A DNA stretch of 64,000 bases from Pseudomonas paeninsulae (GTDB taxonomy: Bacteria > Pseudomonadota > Gammaproteobacteria > Pseudomonadales > Pseudomonadaceae). The translations under genes and the position numbers were made by a program. The stretch covers positions 3,584,501 through 3,648,500 of the forward strand of contig NZ_CP141799.1 of the NCBI RefSeq assembly GCF_035621475.1, given 5' to 3'. This document shows, in pieces, positions 35,571 through 48,162 of this stretch; positions within the stretch are counted from its first letter, which is position 1; the number at the start of each line of letters is the position of its first letter. The notes under the pieces were generated by a model that ran no database searches, was not told the DNA's origin, and was given only the letters and a program-made list of their open reading frames with translations.

Positions 35571-37004
35571 ATGAATCTTCTGCGCCCCATCCTGTTGACG
35601 CTCGCCTGCCTGACCGCCCAGCCTGGCCTGGCCAGCGATCTACCGTCACTCGGCGACGCCAGCTCCGCGATTGTCTCGCCACAGCAAGAACATCAACTTG
35701 GCCGCGCCTGGTTGAGCCTGTTGCGCGGCCAGGTCCGTCAACTGTCGGACCCGCAGCTCAAGGATTTCGTCGAGAGCAGTGTCTATCGCCTGGGAGAAAC
35801 CAGCGAGCTGAAGGATCGGCGCCTGGAATTCGTCCTGCTCGACAGCCCGCAAATCAACGCCTTCGCCGCGCCAGGCGGGATCATCGGGGTCAACGGCGGC
35901 CTGTTCCTGTATGCCCAGACCGAAGCCGAATACGCCTCGGTAATGACCCACGAACTCGCCCACCTGTCGCAACGCCACTTTGCCCGCGGCCTGGAAGCCC
36001 AGCAGCGCATGCAACTGCCGCTGATGGCGGCAATGCTCGCGGGTATCGTGGCCGCAGCAGCGGGGGCAGGCGATGTCGGCATAGCGGCCATCGCCTCGAC
36101 TCAGGCGGCGGCGATTCAGGAGCAGCGGCGCTTCTCCCGGCAGAACGAGCAGGAAGCCGACCGCATCGGCCTGGTCAACCTGGAAAAAGCCGGGTATGAC
36201 CCCCGCGCCATGCCGAGCATGTTCGAACGCCTGATGCGCCAATATCGCTACGACCGCAAACCACCGGAATTCCTCCTGACCCACCCGGTATCCGAATCGC
36301 GCATCGCCGACACCCGCAACCGCGCCGCACAAACCAAGGCCGGCGGTGTGACCGACAGCGCGCGCTACCAGTTGATGCGTGCCCGCGTGCAACTGAACTA
36401 CGAAGATACGCCGGGACTGGCGGCCAAGCGTTTTCGCGCCCTGCTCGATGAAACCCCAAAACTGGAGGCCGCCCGCTACGGCCTGGCTTTGGCGCAGATC
36501 AAGAGCGGCCAGCACCAGAAGGCCCGCGAGAGCCTGCAACCCTTGTTACAGTCGGCACCCGATAATATCCCCTACAACCTGGCCCAGATCGAACTGGACA
36601 GCGCCTCCAGCCACCTGCCAGAAGCACAGAGCCGCATCGAGCGGCTCATGAGTAACTACCCGAACAATTACCCACTGCAGCAGGCGCGCATCGACGTGTT
36701 GATGAAACAGGCACGCCCCCAGGATGCCGAGCGCGCCCTCGATGACCTGCTGAAAAGCCGCGCAAAAGACCCCGATGTCTGGTACCAGGTCGCCGAAATG
36801 CGCGGCCTCAGTGGCAACACCATCGGCCTGCACCAGGCGCGCGCGGAGTACTTCGCCCTGGTCGGCGACTACGATCAGGCGATCGAACAACTCGACTTCG
36901 CCAAACGTCGTGCGACCAACAACTTCCCGCTCGCCTCACGCATCGACGCGCGGCAACGCGAACTGCTGGAAGACCAGCGCATCATCGAACAGATGCTGCG
37001 TTAG
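35571..37004 (+). CDS. bepA: Periplasmic M48 metalloprotease/chaperone BepA
   Basis: The 477-residue product has a signal peptide ending near QPGLAS, the zinc-protease motif VMTHELAHLSQRH with the distal Glu in NEQEADRIGL, and a C-terminal TPR array from about residue 260. BepA degrades or helps assemble LptD and other outer-membrane proteins. Length and domain order are normal. It is followed by a 325-base non-coding stretch containing a 12-bp hairpin at about 37045-37080 and an AGAGG-ended repeat. Confidence 0.95.
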   Translation: MNLLRPILLTLACLTAQPGLASDLPSLGDASSAIVSPQQEHQLGRAWLSLLRGQVRQLSDPQLKDFVESSVYRLGETSELKDRRLEFVLLDSPQINAFAAPGGIIGVNGGLFLYAQTEAEYASVMTHELAHLSQRHFARGLEAQQRMQLPLMAAMLAGIVAAAAGAGDVGIAAIASTQAAAIQEQRRFSRQNEQEADRIGLVNLEKAGYDPRAMPSMFERLMRQYRYDRKPPEFLLTHPVSESRIADTRNRAAQTKAGGVTDSARYQLMRARVQLNYEDTPGLAAKRFRALLDETPKLEAARYGLALAQIKSGQHQKARESLQPLLQSAPDNIPYNLAQIELDSASSHLPEAQSRIERLMSNYPNNYPLQQARIDVLMKQARPQDAERALDDLLKSRAKDPDVWYQVAEMRGLSGNTIGLHQARAEYFALVGDYDQAIEQLDFAKRRATNNFPLASRIDARQRELLEDQRIIEQMLR

Positions 37005-37044
37005 GCCGACGGGAACAATTGCGGGACTGGGGCCGGCTGCGCAG

Positions 37045-37080
37045 ATGACCGCCCATCGAGGCGATTGATGGGCGGTCACC
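37045..37080. terminator. Hairpin after bepA
   Basis: TGACCGCCCATC pairs perfectly with GATGGGCGGTCA over a short loop, about 40 bases past the bepA stop. No T-run follows, so termination efficiency is uncertain. Confidence 0.5.
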
Positions 37081-37214
37081 CCTCCTGAAGGTCTTGGCTG
37101 TAGACAAGGCCGCCCTGGATTTCTATAGAGCCAGCTGGTGACCCACATTGATGGGGAGACAGTAAAAAGGGCGGGCGCATTTTCGAGAATGGTAGCGGCC
37201 TGGCGACCCGGCTC

Positions 37215-37330
37215 AGAGGTTGTGAAAATATCGAGCGTCGTAGCGAGACCGTCTCCAGGCGTTCGCGGCGCAACGCCGCGGCGGGCGTTTGGAAGCGGCC
37301 GCAGTAGGCGAGAGTTTTTTCACAACCTCT
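37215..37330. repeat. AGAGG-ended inverted-repeat element, copy 1 (116 bp)
   Basis: Ends are AGAGGTTGTGAAAA and its complement TTTTCACAACCTCT. The interior contains GCGCAACGCC and GCGGGCGTTTG shared with copy 2 at 38461. The right end overlaps the first base of the ltaE stop codon as read on the minus strand (TGA then GAGG). It is a small non-coding element, probably mobile or recombinogenic. Confidence 0.7.
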
Positions 37331-38334
37331 CAGGCCCGGGCGAAGGCAGAAAACGCCTCGAGCACCTGGTCGATGTCCTCGGCACTGACATCCAGATGCG
37401 TGACCATGCGCAAACGCGGCGCGGCTGTCAGCCTGATCCCGCGCTCGGCGCAGAAGGCCTTGAGTGCGCCGGCCTGCTCGCCGACCTGGGCATAGACCAT
37501 GTTGGTCTGCACCGGCTCGACCGCGTAGCCCAACCCGCGCAGCCCGTCTGCCAGGCGTTCGGCATTGGCGTGATCCTCAGCTAGGCGCGCCACCTGATGC
37601 TCCAGGGCATAGAGTCCGGCCGCAGCCAGCAGGCCGGACTGGCGCATGCCGCCGCCGACCATCTTGCGCCAACGCCGCGCCTTGCCGATCAGCGCAACGC
37701 TGCCACACAGCACCGACCCCACTGGCGCGCCCAAGCCCTTGGACAAACAGACCGAGACCGAATCAAAGTGCCGGGTGATTTCCCTGGCCGGTACACCCTG
37801 CTTGACCGCCGCGTTGTACAGCCGCGCGCCATCCAGGTGCAGGGCCAGGCCACGCCTGCGGGTCAACTCGCCGGCAGCGGCCAGATAAGTCAACGGCAGG
37901 ACCTTGCCCTGCATGGTGTTTTCCAGCGCCAGCAGGCGGCTGCGGGCAAAGTGGAAGTCGTCCTGCTTGATTGCCGCCTCGATCTTACCCAGGTCCAGCG
38001 AGCCATCGGCTTCGCCCTCGATCGGTTGCGGCTGGATCGAGCCGAGCACCGCGGCGCCGCCACCTTCATATTTATAGGTGTGCGCCTGTTGGCCGACGAT
38101 GTACTCGTCGCCACGTTCACAGTGGGCCATCAGACCGAGCAGATTGCTCATGGTGCCGGTCGGCACGAACAGCGCGCTGGCAAAACCCAGTTCGGCCGCC
38201 AGGTACTGCTCCAGGCGGTTGACCGAGGGATCCTCGCCGTAGACGTCATCGCCCAGTTCGGTGGCCTGCATGGCCGCGCGCATGCCCGGGGTTGGCTGGG
38301 TGACAGTGTCGCTGCGCAGGTCGATGACGGCCAT
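37330..38334 (-). CDS. ltaE: Low-specificity L-threonine aldolase
   Basis: This 334-residue PLP enzyme starts with IDLRSDTVTQPTPGMR and has ALHLDGARLYNA and the Schiff-base Lys in SVCLSKGLGAPVGS. It cleaves threonine and allo-threonine to glycine and acetaldehyde. The gene is bracketed by two copies of the AGAGG repeat; its stop codon abuts copy 1. Confidence 0.95.
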   Translation of the reverse strand: MAVIDLRSDTVTQPTPGMRAAMQATELGDDVYGEDPSVNRLEQYLAAELGFASALFVPTGTMSNLLGLMAHCERGDEYIVGQQAHTYKYEGGGAAVLGSIQPQPIEGEADGSLDLGKIEAAIKQDDFHFARSRLLALENTMQGKVLPLTYLAAAGELTRRRGLALHLDGARLYNAAVKQGVPAREITRHFDSVSVCLSKGLGAPVGSVLCGSVALIGKARRWRKMVGGGMRQSGLLAAAGLYALEHQVARLAEDHANAERLADGLRGLGYAVEPVQTNMVYAQVGEQAGALKAFCAERGIRLTAAPRLRMVTHLDVSAEDIDQVLEAFSAFARA

Positions 38335-38460
38335 GGGCGGTTTTCCTTAACGTGACGAAAAACCCGATGCTAAGGCGCCGGCAACGGGCACACAAGGTAC
38401 AGTTCCGCGGGTACAGTCGCAGACCTTGCATGAGAACACAGGATCTACAAATGAGCGCCA

Positions 38461-38529
38461 AGAGGTCGTGAAAATAGCGCAACGCCCTAGCGGGCGTTTG
38501 CAGGCGGTCGCAGTTTTCCCACAGCCTCT
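38461..38529. repeat. AGAGG-ended inverted-repeat element, copy 2 (69 bp)
   Basis: Starts AGAGGTCGTGAAAAT and ends TTTTCCCACAGCCTCT, with GCGCAACGCC and GCGGGCGTTTG inside as in copy 1. The end overlaps the first base of the astE stop codon on the minus strand. It is shorter than copy 1 by an internal segment of about 47 bases. Confidence 0.7.
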
Positions 38530-39545
38530 CAGGCCAGTTGCACGTCTTCGGCGGGGACAATGAGGATGGCGGCGCGCAGACCGTTTTTCACCTTGGGATT
38601 GGGGAAGATGATCCGTGCTCCCGGCTCTTCCACAACCCAGCGGGTGCCGGCCAGATCCTCGGCAAGCAGGTAGCCGACCGGCAGTCTGCTGAAATTCTCC
38701 ACATCCGCCGGCAGGTGCAGCCTGAAGGTGTCGCTGTGCTTGATGATTTCCCGCGCCACGGCGAACAGTTGCAGCCCGTCCAGCTCGGCGCCTGGCTGCT
38801 CCGGTTCTGGTTCGCAGCCTGCGATGATGTGCTGCAGACGCTCTTCGAGCCGACCCAGATTGACCTCCTGGTTCTGGCCGAAGGCACGCGCCTTGCCCAG
38901 CTCCAGGGTGAACGATTCTGCACCCAGCTGCGTGTAGGTGTAGGCACTGAAGGTGATCGAGCTTTTGTTGTGCAGCAACACCGCCTCGATCCCCGCGGCA
39001 TTCAGCCGAGCCAACTCGCGCAAGCTGCGCGGTCGCCCCTCCTGCCAGGGATAGAGGGCGAACTGCTCGATTTCGGACGCCCGGATCGCGGTATGCAGGT
39101 CGTAGTGCAGGCGCGTGCGCTCGGGCTTGCTGAAGAAAGTGGCAGCCAGGTGTTCCAGATCAGAGGCACGCATGGCCTCGGCCCCGGCATGCTGCTCGTG
39201 CTGGCCGTTGAACAGGCGGTTGATGTCCTGCTCGATATAACGCTCGCCACGGCGGATCGCCGGCGGATTGCCGAACAGGAAGAGGATCCGTGCGCGCGGC
39301 TTCAACTCACCACGGGCAATACCGTGCAGCAGGCGGTCGAGCAATTCGATGGGGGCGGTTTCGTTGCCGTGGATACCCGCCGAGAGCAGCAGATCCAGGC
39401 CATTGTCGCGGGCCACTGGCGGCGTCACTTCCAGCGCGCCTTCGGCCAGCCAGCGCAAGCGCGTGCCCTCTGGCGTCAGCTGGATCTTCGCTGCCGGTTC
39501 GTGGCCGGCCAGGGTCAATTCAAGCAGTTTGCCGAGGGCAAGCAT
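38529..39545 (-). CDS. astE: Succinylglutamate desuccinylase
   Basis: The ATG at 39545 follows GAGGTAACTCCT and gives 338 residues. The zinc carboxypeptidase marks [15 protein letters not shown] and YDLHTAIR, with the distal Glu in [14 protein letters not shown], identify AstE (AruE). It splits N-succinylglutamate into succinate and glutamate, the last step of the arginine succinyltransferase pathway. It ends the aru operon, after a small conserved gene. Confidence 0.95.
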   Translation of the reverse strand: MLALGKLLELTLAGHEPAAKIQLTPEGTRLRWLAEGALEVTPPVARDNGLDLLLSAGIHGNETAPIELLDRLLHGIARGELKPRARILFLFGNPPAIRRGERYIEQDINRLFNGQHEQHAGAEAMRASDLEHLAATFFSKPERTRLHYDLHTAIRASEIEQFALYPWQEGRPRSLRELARLNAAGIEAVLLHNKSSITFSAYTYTQLGAESFTLELGKARAFGQNQEVNLGRLEERLQHIIAGCEPEPEQPGAELDGLQLFAVAREIIKHSDTFRLHLPADVENFSRLPVGYLLAEDLAGTRWVVEEPGARIIFPNPKVKNGLRAAILIVPAEDVQLA

Positions 39546-39555
39546 AGGAGTTACC

Positions 39556-39840
39556 TCAATCGTGATTGCAGTCAGGGCCATGCACGTGCTCGTCGTCGCC
39601 GGGCTCGGCCGCTTCCATCTCCAGTTCCAGGCTGACCAGATTGGTGGCCAGCGGGCGCAGCAGCAGATTGGCGTACTCGCTGTCACCCTCCGCCACGTCC
39701 ACGCCGATCATCAACTGGCCGTTACCCACCTGCTGAAACCAGACTTCCTTGCCCTGCCACATCACCGCAAAGCGGGTGCAGGTCGTTTCCAGTTGGGTGC
39801 CATCTTCATCTTCGAGGATCAGTTGCAGGACATCGGACAT
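39556..39840 (-). CDS. Conserved small acidic protein of the aru operon
   Basis: A 94-residue acidic protein, [18 protein letters not shown] at the start and a His/Asp-rich tail ([14 protein letters not shown]) that could bind metal. It lies between astB and astE, ten bases upstream of astE, as in the P. aeruginosa operon (PA0900 position, from memory). No function is known. Conserved position supports a real gene. Confidence 0.85.
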   Translation of the reverse strand: MSDVLQLILEDEDGTQLETTCTRFAVMWQGKEVWFQQVGNGQLMIGVDVAEGDSEYANLLLRPLATNLVSLELEMEAAEPGDDEHVHGPDCNHD

Positions 39841-39919
39841 TATTCAAAGCTCCACGCTATAAGCCACAAGCAGCAAGTTTAGAACGCCAAGCGTGCGCTT
39901 GAGGCTGGGGCTTGCCTGC

Positions 39920-41265
39920 TCAGTTCAATTGGAAAGGATAAACCGCACCCAGTTTAAGGATCTGGGTCAATTCATCCAATGCCGTGCGGCATTCAATCAA
40001 CAATTGCGGGTCGGCCAACTCGCTCTCGCGGAGGCTATCGCGGTAGTGCTTGTCGACCCAGACGTTGAGGGTGTCATACAGCTGCGGGGTCATGATCACC
40101 CCCGGATTCACCGCCGCCAGCTCATTGTCCTTGAGCGCCACGCGCAGACGCAGGCAGGCCGGGCCGCCACCGTTCTGCATGCTTTGCTTGAGATCGAACA
40201 CCTTGACCTCGCGAATCGGCCCGCTGCCGCTGGTGAGCTGCTGCAGGTAATTCCACACGTTGCCGTTGTTGCGGCACTCCTCCGGCACGATCAACAACAT
40301 GCCGCCAGCGGCGCGTGACAACAACTGGCTATTGAACAGGTAGGACTTCACCGCGTCCTCTACCGTGACCGCATCGCGCGGCACGCACACCGCTTGCAGG
40401 TTGCCGCCACGACGGCCGAGCTTCTCGCCCAGCTCGGCCAGCACCTTGTCGGTATCGAGGAAGGCGTCCTGGTGATAGAACAGCACTTCGCCGTTGCCCA
40501 CCGCGATCACGTCGTTGTGGAAGACGCCCTGATCGATCACCGCCGGGTTCTGCTGAGCATAGACCACCCCAGCCTCGCTCAATCCATGCAGGCGCACCAC
40601 GGCCTGCGAGGCTTCCAGGGTCTGCCGCGCCGGGTAGCGTTGCGGCGCCGGGTAGCGGCTGTCGAAGGCGCTGCGTCCGAACACGAAGAACTCCACCCCG
40701 GCCTCGCCGTAACCGTTACAGAAGCGCGTGTGGTTGGCCGCGCCCTCGTCACCGAACTGCGTGACCGCTGGCAGCGCCGGGTGATGGGCGAAATGCTGTT
40801 GGTTGGCGAACATGGCGCCGAGCACGCGACTGGTAGTCGGGTGCTCGATGCTGCGGTGAAATTTGCAGTTGAGGTTGGCGGCGGTGAAGTGCACCCGGCC
40901 ATCGGCCGTATCGGCACTGGGGCTGACGGTGCAGGCGTTGGCCGTCCACATGCTCGAGGCCGAGCAGCTTGCAACCAATAAAGGCATGGCTTCTTTCGCT
41001 GCCCGCTCGATCACTTGGGTATCGCTGCCGGTAAAGCCGAGGCGGCGCAGCACCGCGACATCCGGACGTTCCTGCGGAGCCAGCACGCCCTGCTTGAAGC
41101 CCATCTCCATCAGCGCCTTCATTTTCGCCAGCCCTTGCTTGGCGGCCTCTTTCGGGCTGGAGGCGACCTGACTGTTGCTCTGCGACGCGACGTTGCCGTA
41201 GGACAGGCCACCGTAGTTGTGGGTCGGGCCGACCAAACCGTCGAAGTTCATTTCATGCGCGGACA

Positions 41266-41266
<1 letters not shown>
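39920..41266 (-). CDS. astB: N-succinylarginine dihydrolase
   Basis: This 448-residue amidinotransferase-fold protein starts [20 protein letters not shown], the AstB signature, and has [11 protein letters not shown] and [19 protein letters not shown] with the catalytic Cys near the C-terminal [10 protein letters not shown]. It converts N-succinylarginine to succinylornithine, ammonia and carbon dioxide. Its start overlaps the astD stop by one base (TAATG). Confidence 0.97.
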
Positions 41267-42735
<1,469 letters not shown>

Positions 42736-42825
42736 TTATCACTCCCAGCAATTTCATCACCCGGCGTTGCGCCGGGTGCGCTATTCGATCGAACGGCCCG
42801 GATCACCTCCAGGCGGCTCGGGTAT

Positions 42826-43842
42826 TCAGCCACGGGCCGACAACGGCACCGCTCTTACCTGATCGCCGACCGCCAACTGCAAACGCTTGGCGGTCAACGG
42901 ATCGACCACCAGGGTGCCGGCGGCCAGGCGTGCGGCCCCGACGGTGATGCGGCAGTCTTCGCGCTTACGGTTGTGAATCAGGAAGGTGGTGGCGTCATCG
43001 CCCGGCGTACCGATGGCCAGCACCAGTGCCTGGCTGTCGCGCACCGCACGAATTTTCGCGGTTTCCGCCTCGATGGCCGGGCCGGCGTCGAAGATGTCGA
43101 CATAGCCCTGATAACTGAAGCCTTCGCCCTTGAGCATGGCCAGCGCCGGCTCGGTATCCGGGTGGACGCGGCCGATGATGTTGCGCGCGTCTTCGGAGAG
43201 GAAGCAGGTATAGAGCGGAAACTTGGGCATCAATTCGGCGATGAAGGCCTTGTTGCCGACCCCGGTCAGGTAGTCCGCCTGGCTGAACTCCATCTTGAAG
43301 AAGTGCCGACCCAGGCTTTCCCAGAATGGCGAACGGCCCTGCTCGTCGGACATGCCACGCATCTCGGCGATCACCTTGTCGCCGAACAACTCGCGGAACT
43401 CGGCGATGAACAGCATGCGTGCCTTGGACAACAGACGACCATTGAGCCCCTTGCGGTGATCGGCGCGCAGAAACAGCGAACACAGCTCGGAGTTGCCGGT
43501 CAGGTCGTTGGCCAGAAACAGGGTGGGAATCTGCCGGTGAATCTTCAGTTCCTGGGACGCGCTGACGGTCAAACCCACGCGGTAGTTGTACCAGGGCTCA
43601 CGCAGGCCAACCGCGCCGGCCACGGCGGAGATACCCACCACCTCGCCAGCGTCGTTTTCCAGCACGAACAGGTAATCGGCATCGGCGCGCTCGGCCTTGC
43701 CGCTGAAGGTCTTCTCCGCCCAACCAACGCGGTGCGCCAGGCGCTCCTCGTTGGCTGGCAGGGTGGTCAAGCCGGCGCCGGTAGTGCGCGCCAGATCAAT
43801 CAGGGCCGAAAGATCGGCTGTGCGAACGGGACGAACGATCAT
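42826..43842 (-). CDS. aruG: Arginine N-succinyltransferase, beta subunit
   Basis: A 338-residue AstA-family protein: MIVRPVRTADLSALIDLART at the start, YRVGLTVSASQELKIHRQIP, and GYVDIFDAGPAIEAET near the end. It pairs with AruF to succinylate arginine with succinyl-CoA, the first committed step. It lies eleven bases after aruF, and the two are diverged tandem duplicates of one AstA ancestor. Confidence 0.95.
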   Translation of the reverse strand: MIVRPVRTADLSALIDLARTTGAGLTTLPANEERLAHRVGWAEKTFSGKAERADADYLFVLENDAGEVVGISAVAGAVGLREPWYNYRVGLTVSASQELKIHRQIPTLFLANDLTGNSELCSLFLRADHRKGLNGRLLSKARMLFIAEFRELFGDKVIAEMRGMSDEQGRSPFWESLGRHFFKMEFSQADYLTGVGNKAFIAELMPKFPLYTCFLSEDARNIIGRVHPDTEPALAMLKGEGFSYQGYVDIFDAGPAIEAETAKIRAVRDSQALVLAIGTPGDDATTFLIHNRKREDCRITVGAARLAAGTLVVDPLTAKRLQLAVGDQVRAVPLSARG

Positions 43843-43853
43843 GCGCTAACTCC

Positions 43854-44870
43854 TTAAACCGCAACCAGACGCACACTGGCGCCCTCGCCGACGCCAAGTG
43901 CTTCGGCAACTGCAAGACTGAGGGTGACCGGCTTGCCAGGCACCCAATCCAGGTCCGCGACAATCGCGCGGAAATCCTGCAGCAGGCCATTGCTCACCAG
44001 ATACGGTCGCCCACCCTTGATCGGCTCGCCGATCCTGACCGGCACCACGCGGCTCTGGGCGATGGAGCGAATCCCTGAGGTACGTGCATGCAGGGTCGGT
44101 CCGCCGTCGAAAATGTCGATGTAATGATCGGTCTCGAAGCCTTCGCGCATCAGGATGTCGAAGGTCACCTGGGCCCGCGGGTGCACCTGGCCCATGGCTT
44201 CCTGCGCGGCATCCGGCAGCAGCGGCACATAGATTGGGTAATGCGGCATCAGCTCGGCCAGAAAGGTCCGGCTCTTCAGCCCGCACAGGCGCTCGGCCTC
44301 GGCGTAGTTCATGTCGAAGAAATTGCGTCCCACGGCATCCCAGAACGGCGAATCGCCGTGCTCATCGCTGTGGCCGACAATTTCCACCACCACCGCATCG
44401 GCGAAGCGCTCCGGGTGGTTGGCGACGAACAACAAGCGTGCACGCGAGTTCAGCTCGGACCAGACACTGCCCACCAACGCCCGCTCGACGTAAAAACTGG
44501 TCAGCAGGCTGTTACCGGTCAGGTCATGGCACAGCGAGAGCACGTGGATCTTGTTGTGGATCTTCAGCTCACGGGAGTTGTGCACGAAGGTTTCGTTGCG
44601 AAAGCTGTAGAACGGCTCGGAATAACCGGCCGAGGCGGCAATCCCGGAGCAGCCGAGCAGGCGTCCGCTGTCGCTGTCTTCGAGGACGAAGAAATAGCTT
44701 TCTTCGCCATTGAAGCTCACCTCGGCGGCCAGCGAGGCATCCGACGCCGCGATCTTGTCGCGCAGGCGATCGGCATCGTCCGGCAACGAAGTCACACCAA
44801 CCGGGCTGTCCGCGGCGAGACGCTGCACTTCACTCAGGTCGGCCATTTGCGCGGGGCGCATCACCAGCAT
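43854..44870 (-). CDS. aruF: Arginine/ornithine N-succinyltransferase, alpha subunit
   Basis: A 338-residue AstA-family protein with MLVMRPAQMADLSEVQRLAA, YSFRNETFVHNSRELKIHN, LCHDLTGNSLLTSFYVERA and HYIDIFDGGPTLHARTSGIR. It forms the active heteromer with AruG. It starts about 180 bases after the aruC stop, where a strong hairpin sits, so read-through or a second promoter must feed it. Confidence 0.95.
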   Translation of the reverse strand: MLVMRPAQMADLSEVQRLAADSPVGVTSLPDDADRLRDKIAASDASLAAEVSFNGEESYFFVLEDSDSGRLLGCSGIAASAGYSEPFYSFRNETFVHNSRELKIHNKIHVLSLCHDLTGNSLLTSFYVERALVGSVWSELNSRARLLFVANHPERFADAVVVEIVGHSDEHGDSPFWDAVGRNFFDMNYAEAERLCGLKSRTFLAELMPHYPIYVPLLPDAAQEAMGQVHPRAQVTFDILMREGFETDHYIDIFDGGPTLHARTSGIRSIAQSRVVPVRIGEPIKGGRPYLVSNGLLQDFRAIVADLDWVPGKPVTLSLAVAEALGVGEGASVRLVAV

Positions 44871-44979
44871 GGTGTCACTCCTTTCTCAATAAAAACTCCA
44901 AGCCGCTCATCGCGAACCGCCTGGAGAAACTGCAACCCGAAGGCCACAGCACACATGGAGATAGTCATCCCTGGAAGTA

Positions 44980-45003
44980 GCTCGGCTTATCCATAAGCCG
45001 AGC
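44980..45003. terminator. Hairpin between aruC and aruF
   Basis: GCTCGGCTTA and TAAGCCGAGC form a perfect ten-base stem with a TCCA loop, about 50 bases past the aruC stop. No clear T-run follows; it may stabilise or attenuate the operon transcript. Confidence 0.55.
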
Positions 45004-45051
45004 AAGCGCAGCCCGTGGCGATCACCAGCGGATCGCCAGCGGACTGTCGAC

Positions 45052-46440
<1,389 letters not shown>

Positions 46441-46536
46441 TTAAATGCTGTTCGCCACGCACGCGCACAACTCGGGCAATTTCCTCACAAGCTGACCGGC
46501 CAGTTTTTGTGCCTAATTCAACGCAGCGCGGGCTAG

Positions 46537-46749
46537 CAGGCCGTTGAAAAAACGTAGGCGAGGCAGCCGAGACAAGGCAAAAACAGGCGAGGAAGCGGAG
46601 TTTACGAGCTGTAAATGCGCATGACTCGCGTCGCTTACCCCTACGGGGTCGCACCTAGGCGGCCCCGCTAAAGCGCGTCAGCCGCAAGCGACTTGCCGCG
46701 CCTGTTTTTAACGCCGTATCGGCAACGTAGGTAGTTTTTCAACAGCCTG
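46537..46749. mobile_element. IS5-type MITE, copy 1 (213 bp)
   Basis: Terminal inverted repeats CAGGCCGTTGAAAA and TTTTTCAACAGCCTG flank non-coding DNA that matches copy 2 at 48023 except for an extra segment of about 70 bases in the middle. The flanks are CTAG on the left and CTAA on the right, both YTAR-type sites as used by IS5-family transposases. No ORF is inside. The right flank supplies the TAG stop of the patatin gene. Confidence 0.75.
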
Positions 46750-47952
46750 CTAAGCCGTTATCAGCTGCCCCTGCACCACTGGCGGGCGGGCCAGGCCGAG
46801 AAAATCGCTCAAGGCGACTTTCTGCGCTATCGCATCCTGATACCCCAGCTCGATCAGCTCGTTGCAATAGCCGGCCTCGAACAGCAGATAGCTGAGCACA
46901 CCCGCACCGCTGACCTTGGTCGCCCCCGGCCCACGCAGGAACAGGCGCAGCGCCGCCGGCATCTCATGGCGATGGCGGGCGGCGATCGCATCCAGCGGCT
47001 GGCTCGGCGAAATCACCAGCACCTCCACCGGATTGAGCCCCAAGCCACGCGGGCGCTGCTCCGGCGGGATCAGTTTGCTCATCAGGTTGAGCCGTTCGAG
47101 CAGTTCGATATCGCCTTCCAGGCTGTCGATAAAGGTGCTGTTGAGCATATGCCCGCCGATTTGCGCCAGGCTCGGCGGCTTGACGGCCTGTACCGCAGCC
47201 GTAACGGCGCTACCGTGTTCCGCCTGGGGGTTATGACTGACGCCAACCACCAACACCCGGGTAGCGCCCAGGTGCAATGCCGGACTGATAGGGGCGGACT
47301 GACGCACGGCGCCGTCGCCGAAATATTCGCGGTTGATCTTCACCGCCGGAAACAGCAGCGGGATGGAAGAGCTGGCCAGTAGATGATCGACGGACAAACG
47401 GGTCGGTACGCCGACCCGACGATGGCGCATCCAGGGATCGATGGTGGCGCGCCCTTGATAGAAGGTCACGGCATGCCCGGACTCGTAGCCGAACGCTGTC
47501 ACCGCCACTGCGCGCAATTGGCGCTGGCGAACCGCGGCCGCGATCCCGGAGAAATCCAACTCGCGCTGGATCAATTCGCGCAGCGGCGAACTGTCGAGCA
47601 GCGCCACCGGCACCTGCCCCCCCAAGCCGAGCACGCTGTGGCCGATAAAGCGGCTGGCCTGACGCAAGACCCCCAACCAGTCGCTGCGATACACCTGATG
47701 CGTATGAAAACCCTGCCAGACACTGGTCAGACGGCGCACCGCTTCGGAAAAATGCAATGCCCCGCACGCCAGGCCGACCGCATTGATCGCCCCCGCCGAG
47801 GTCCCGACAATCACCGGAAAGGGATTCTGCGTGGGATCCGGCAACAAATCTGCAATCGCCGCCAGCACGCCGACCTGATAGGCCGCCCGCGCGCCACCGC
47901 CGGAAAGAATCAGCCCGGTTACCGGCTCGCTGGAGGGAGCGTTTGACGTCAT
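46750..47952 (-). CDS. Patatin-like phospholipase
   Basis: The ATG at 47952 (MTSNAPSSEPVTGL) gives 400 residues. GLILSGGGARAAYQVGVL is the oxyanion loop, IVGTSAGAINAVG the nucleophile elbow and YFGDGAVRQSAPI the Asp of the Ser-Asp dyad. It should hydrolyse acyl lipids in the cytoplasm. Its stop codon lies in the target-site flank of MITE copy 1 and its upstream side carries MITE copy 2, so it is framed by the pair. Confidence 0.9.
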   Translation of the reverse strand: MTSNAPSSEPVTGLILSGGGARAAYQVGVLAAIADLLPDPTQNPFPVIVGTSAGAINAVGLACGALHFSEAVRRLTSVWQGFHTHQVYRSDWLGVLRQASRFIGHSVLGLGGQVPVALLDSSPLRELIQRELDFSGIAAAVRQRQLRAVAVTAFGYESGHAVTFYQGRATIDPWMRHRRVGVPTRLSVDHLLASSSIPLLFPAVKINREYFGDGAVRQSAPISPALHLGATRVLVVGVSHNPQAEHGSAVTAAVQAVKPPSLAQIGGHMLNSTFIDSLEGDIELLERLNLMSKLIPPEQRPRGLGLNPVEVLVISPSQPLDAIAARHRHEMPAALRLFLRGPGATKVSGAGVLSYLLFEAGYCNELIELGYQDAIAQKVALSDFLGLARPPVVQGQLITA

Positions 47953-48022
47953 AGGGAGTTCCGAGTTTCCGTGTAATTGGTTGGCCGGGGCGAACCGCGC
48001 AGGTGGCAATCCAGGCGCCTAA

Positions 48023-48162
48023 CAGGCCGTTGAAAAATGTAGGCGAGGCAGCCGAGACAAGGCAAAAACAGGCGAGGAAGCGGAGTTTACGAGCTGTAAA
48101 TGAGCATTCCGAGCCTGTTTTTAACGCCGTATCGGCAACGTAGGTAGCTTTTCAACGGCCTG
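48023..48162. mobile_element. IS5-type MITE, copy 2 (140 bp)
   Basis: Ends CAGGCCGTTGAAAA and TTTTCAACGGCCTG are flanked on both sides by CTAA (48019-48022 and 48163-48166), a perfect four-base target duplication fitting the IS5-family YTAR preference. The interior matches copy 1. The right CTAA encodes the TAG stop of the neighbouring acyltransferase gene on the minus strand. Confidence 0.82.
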
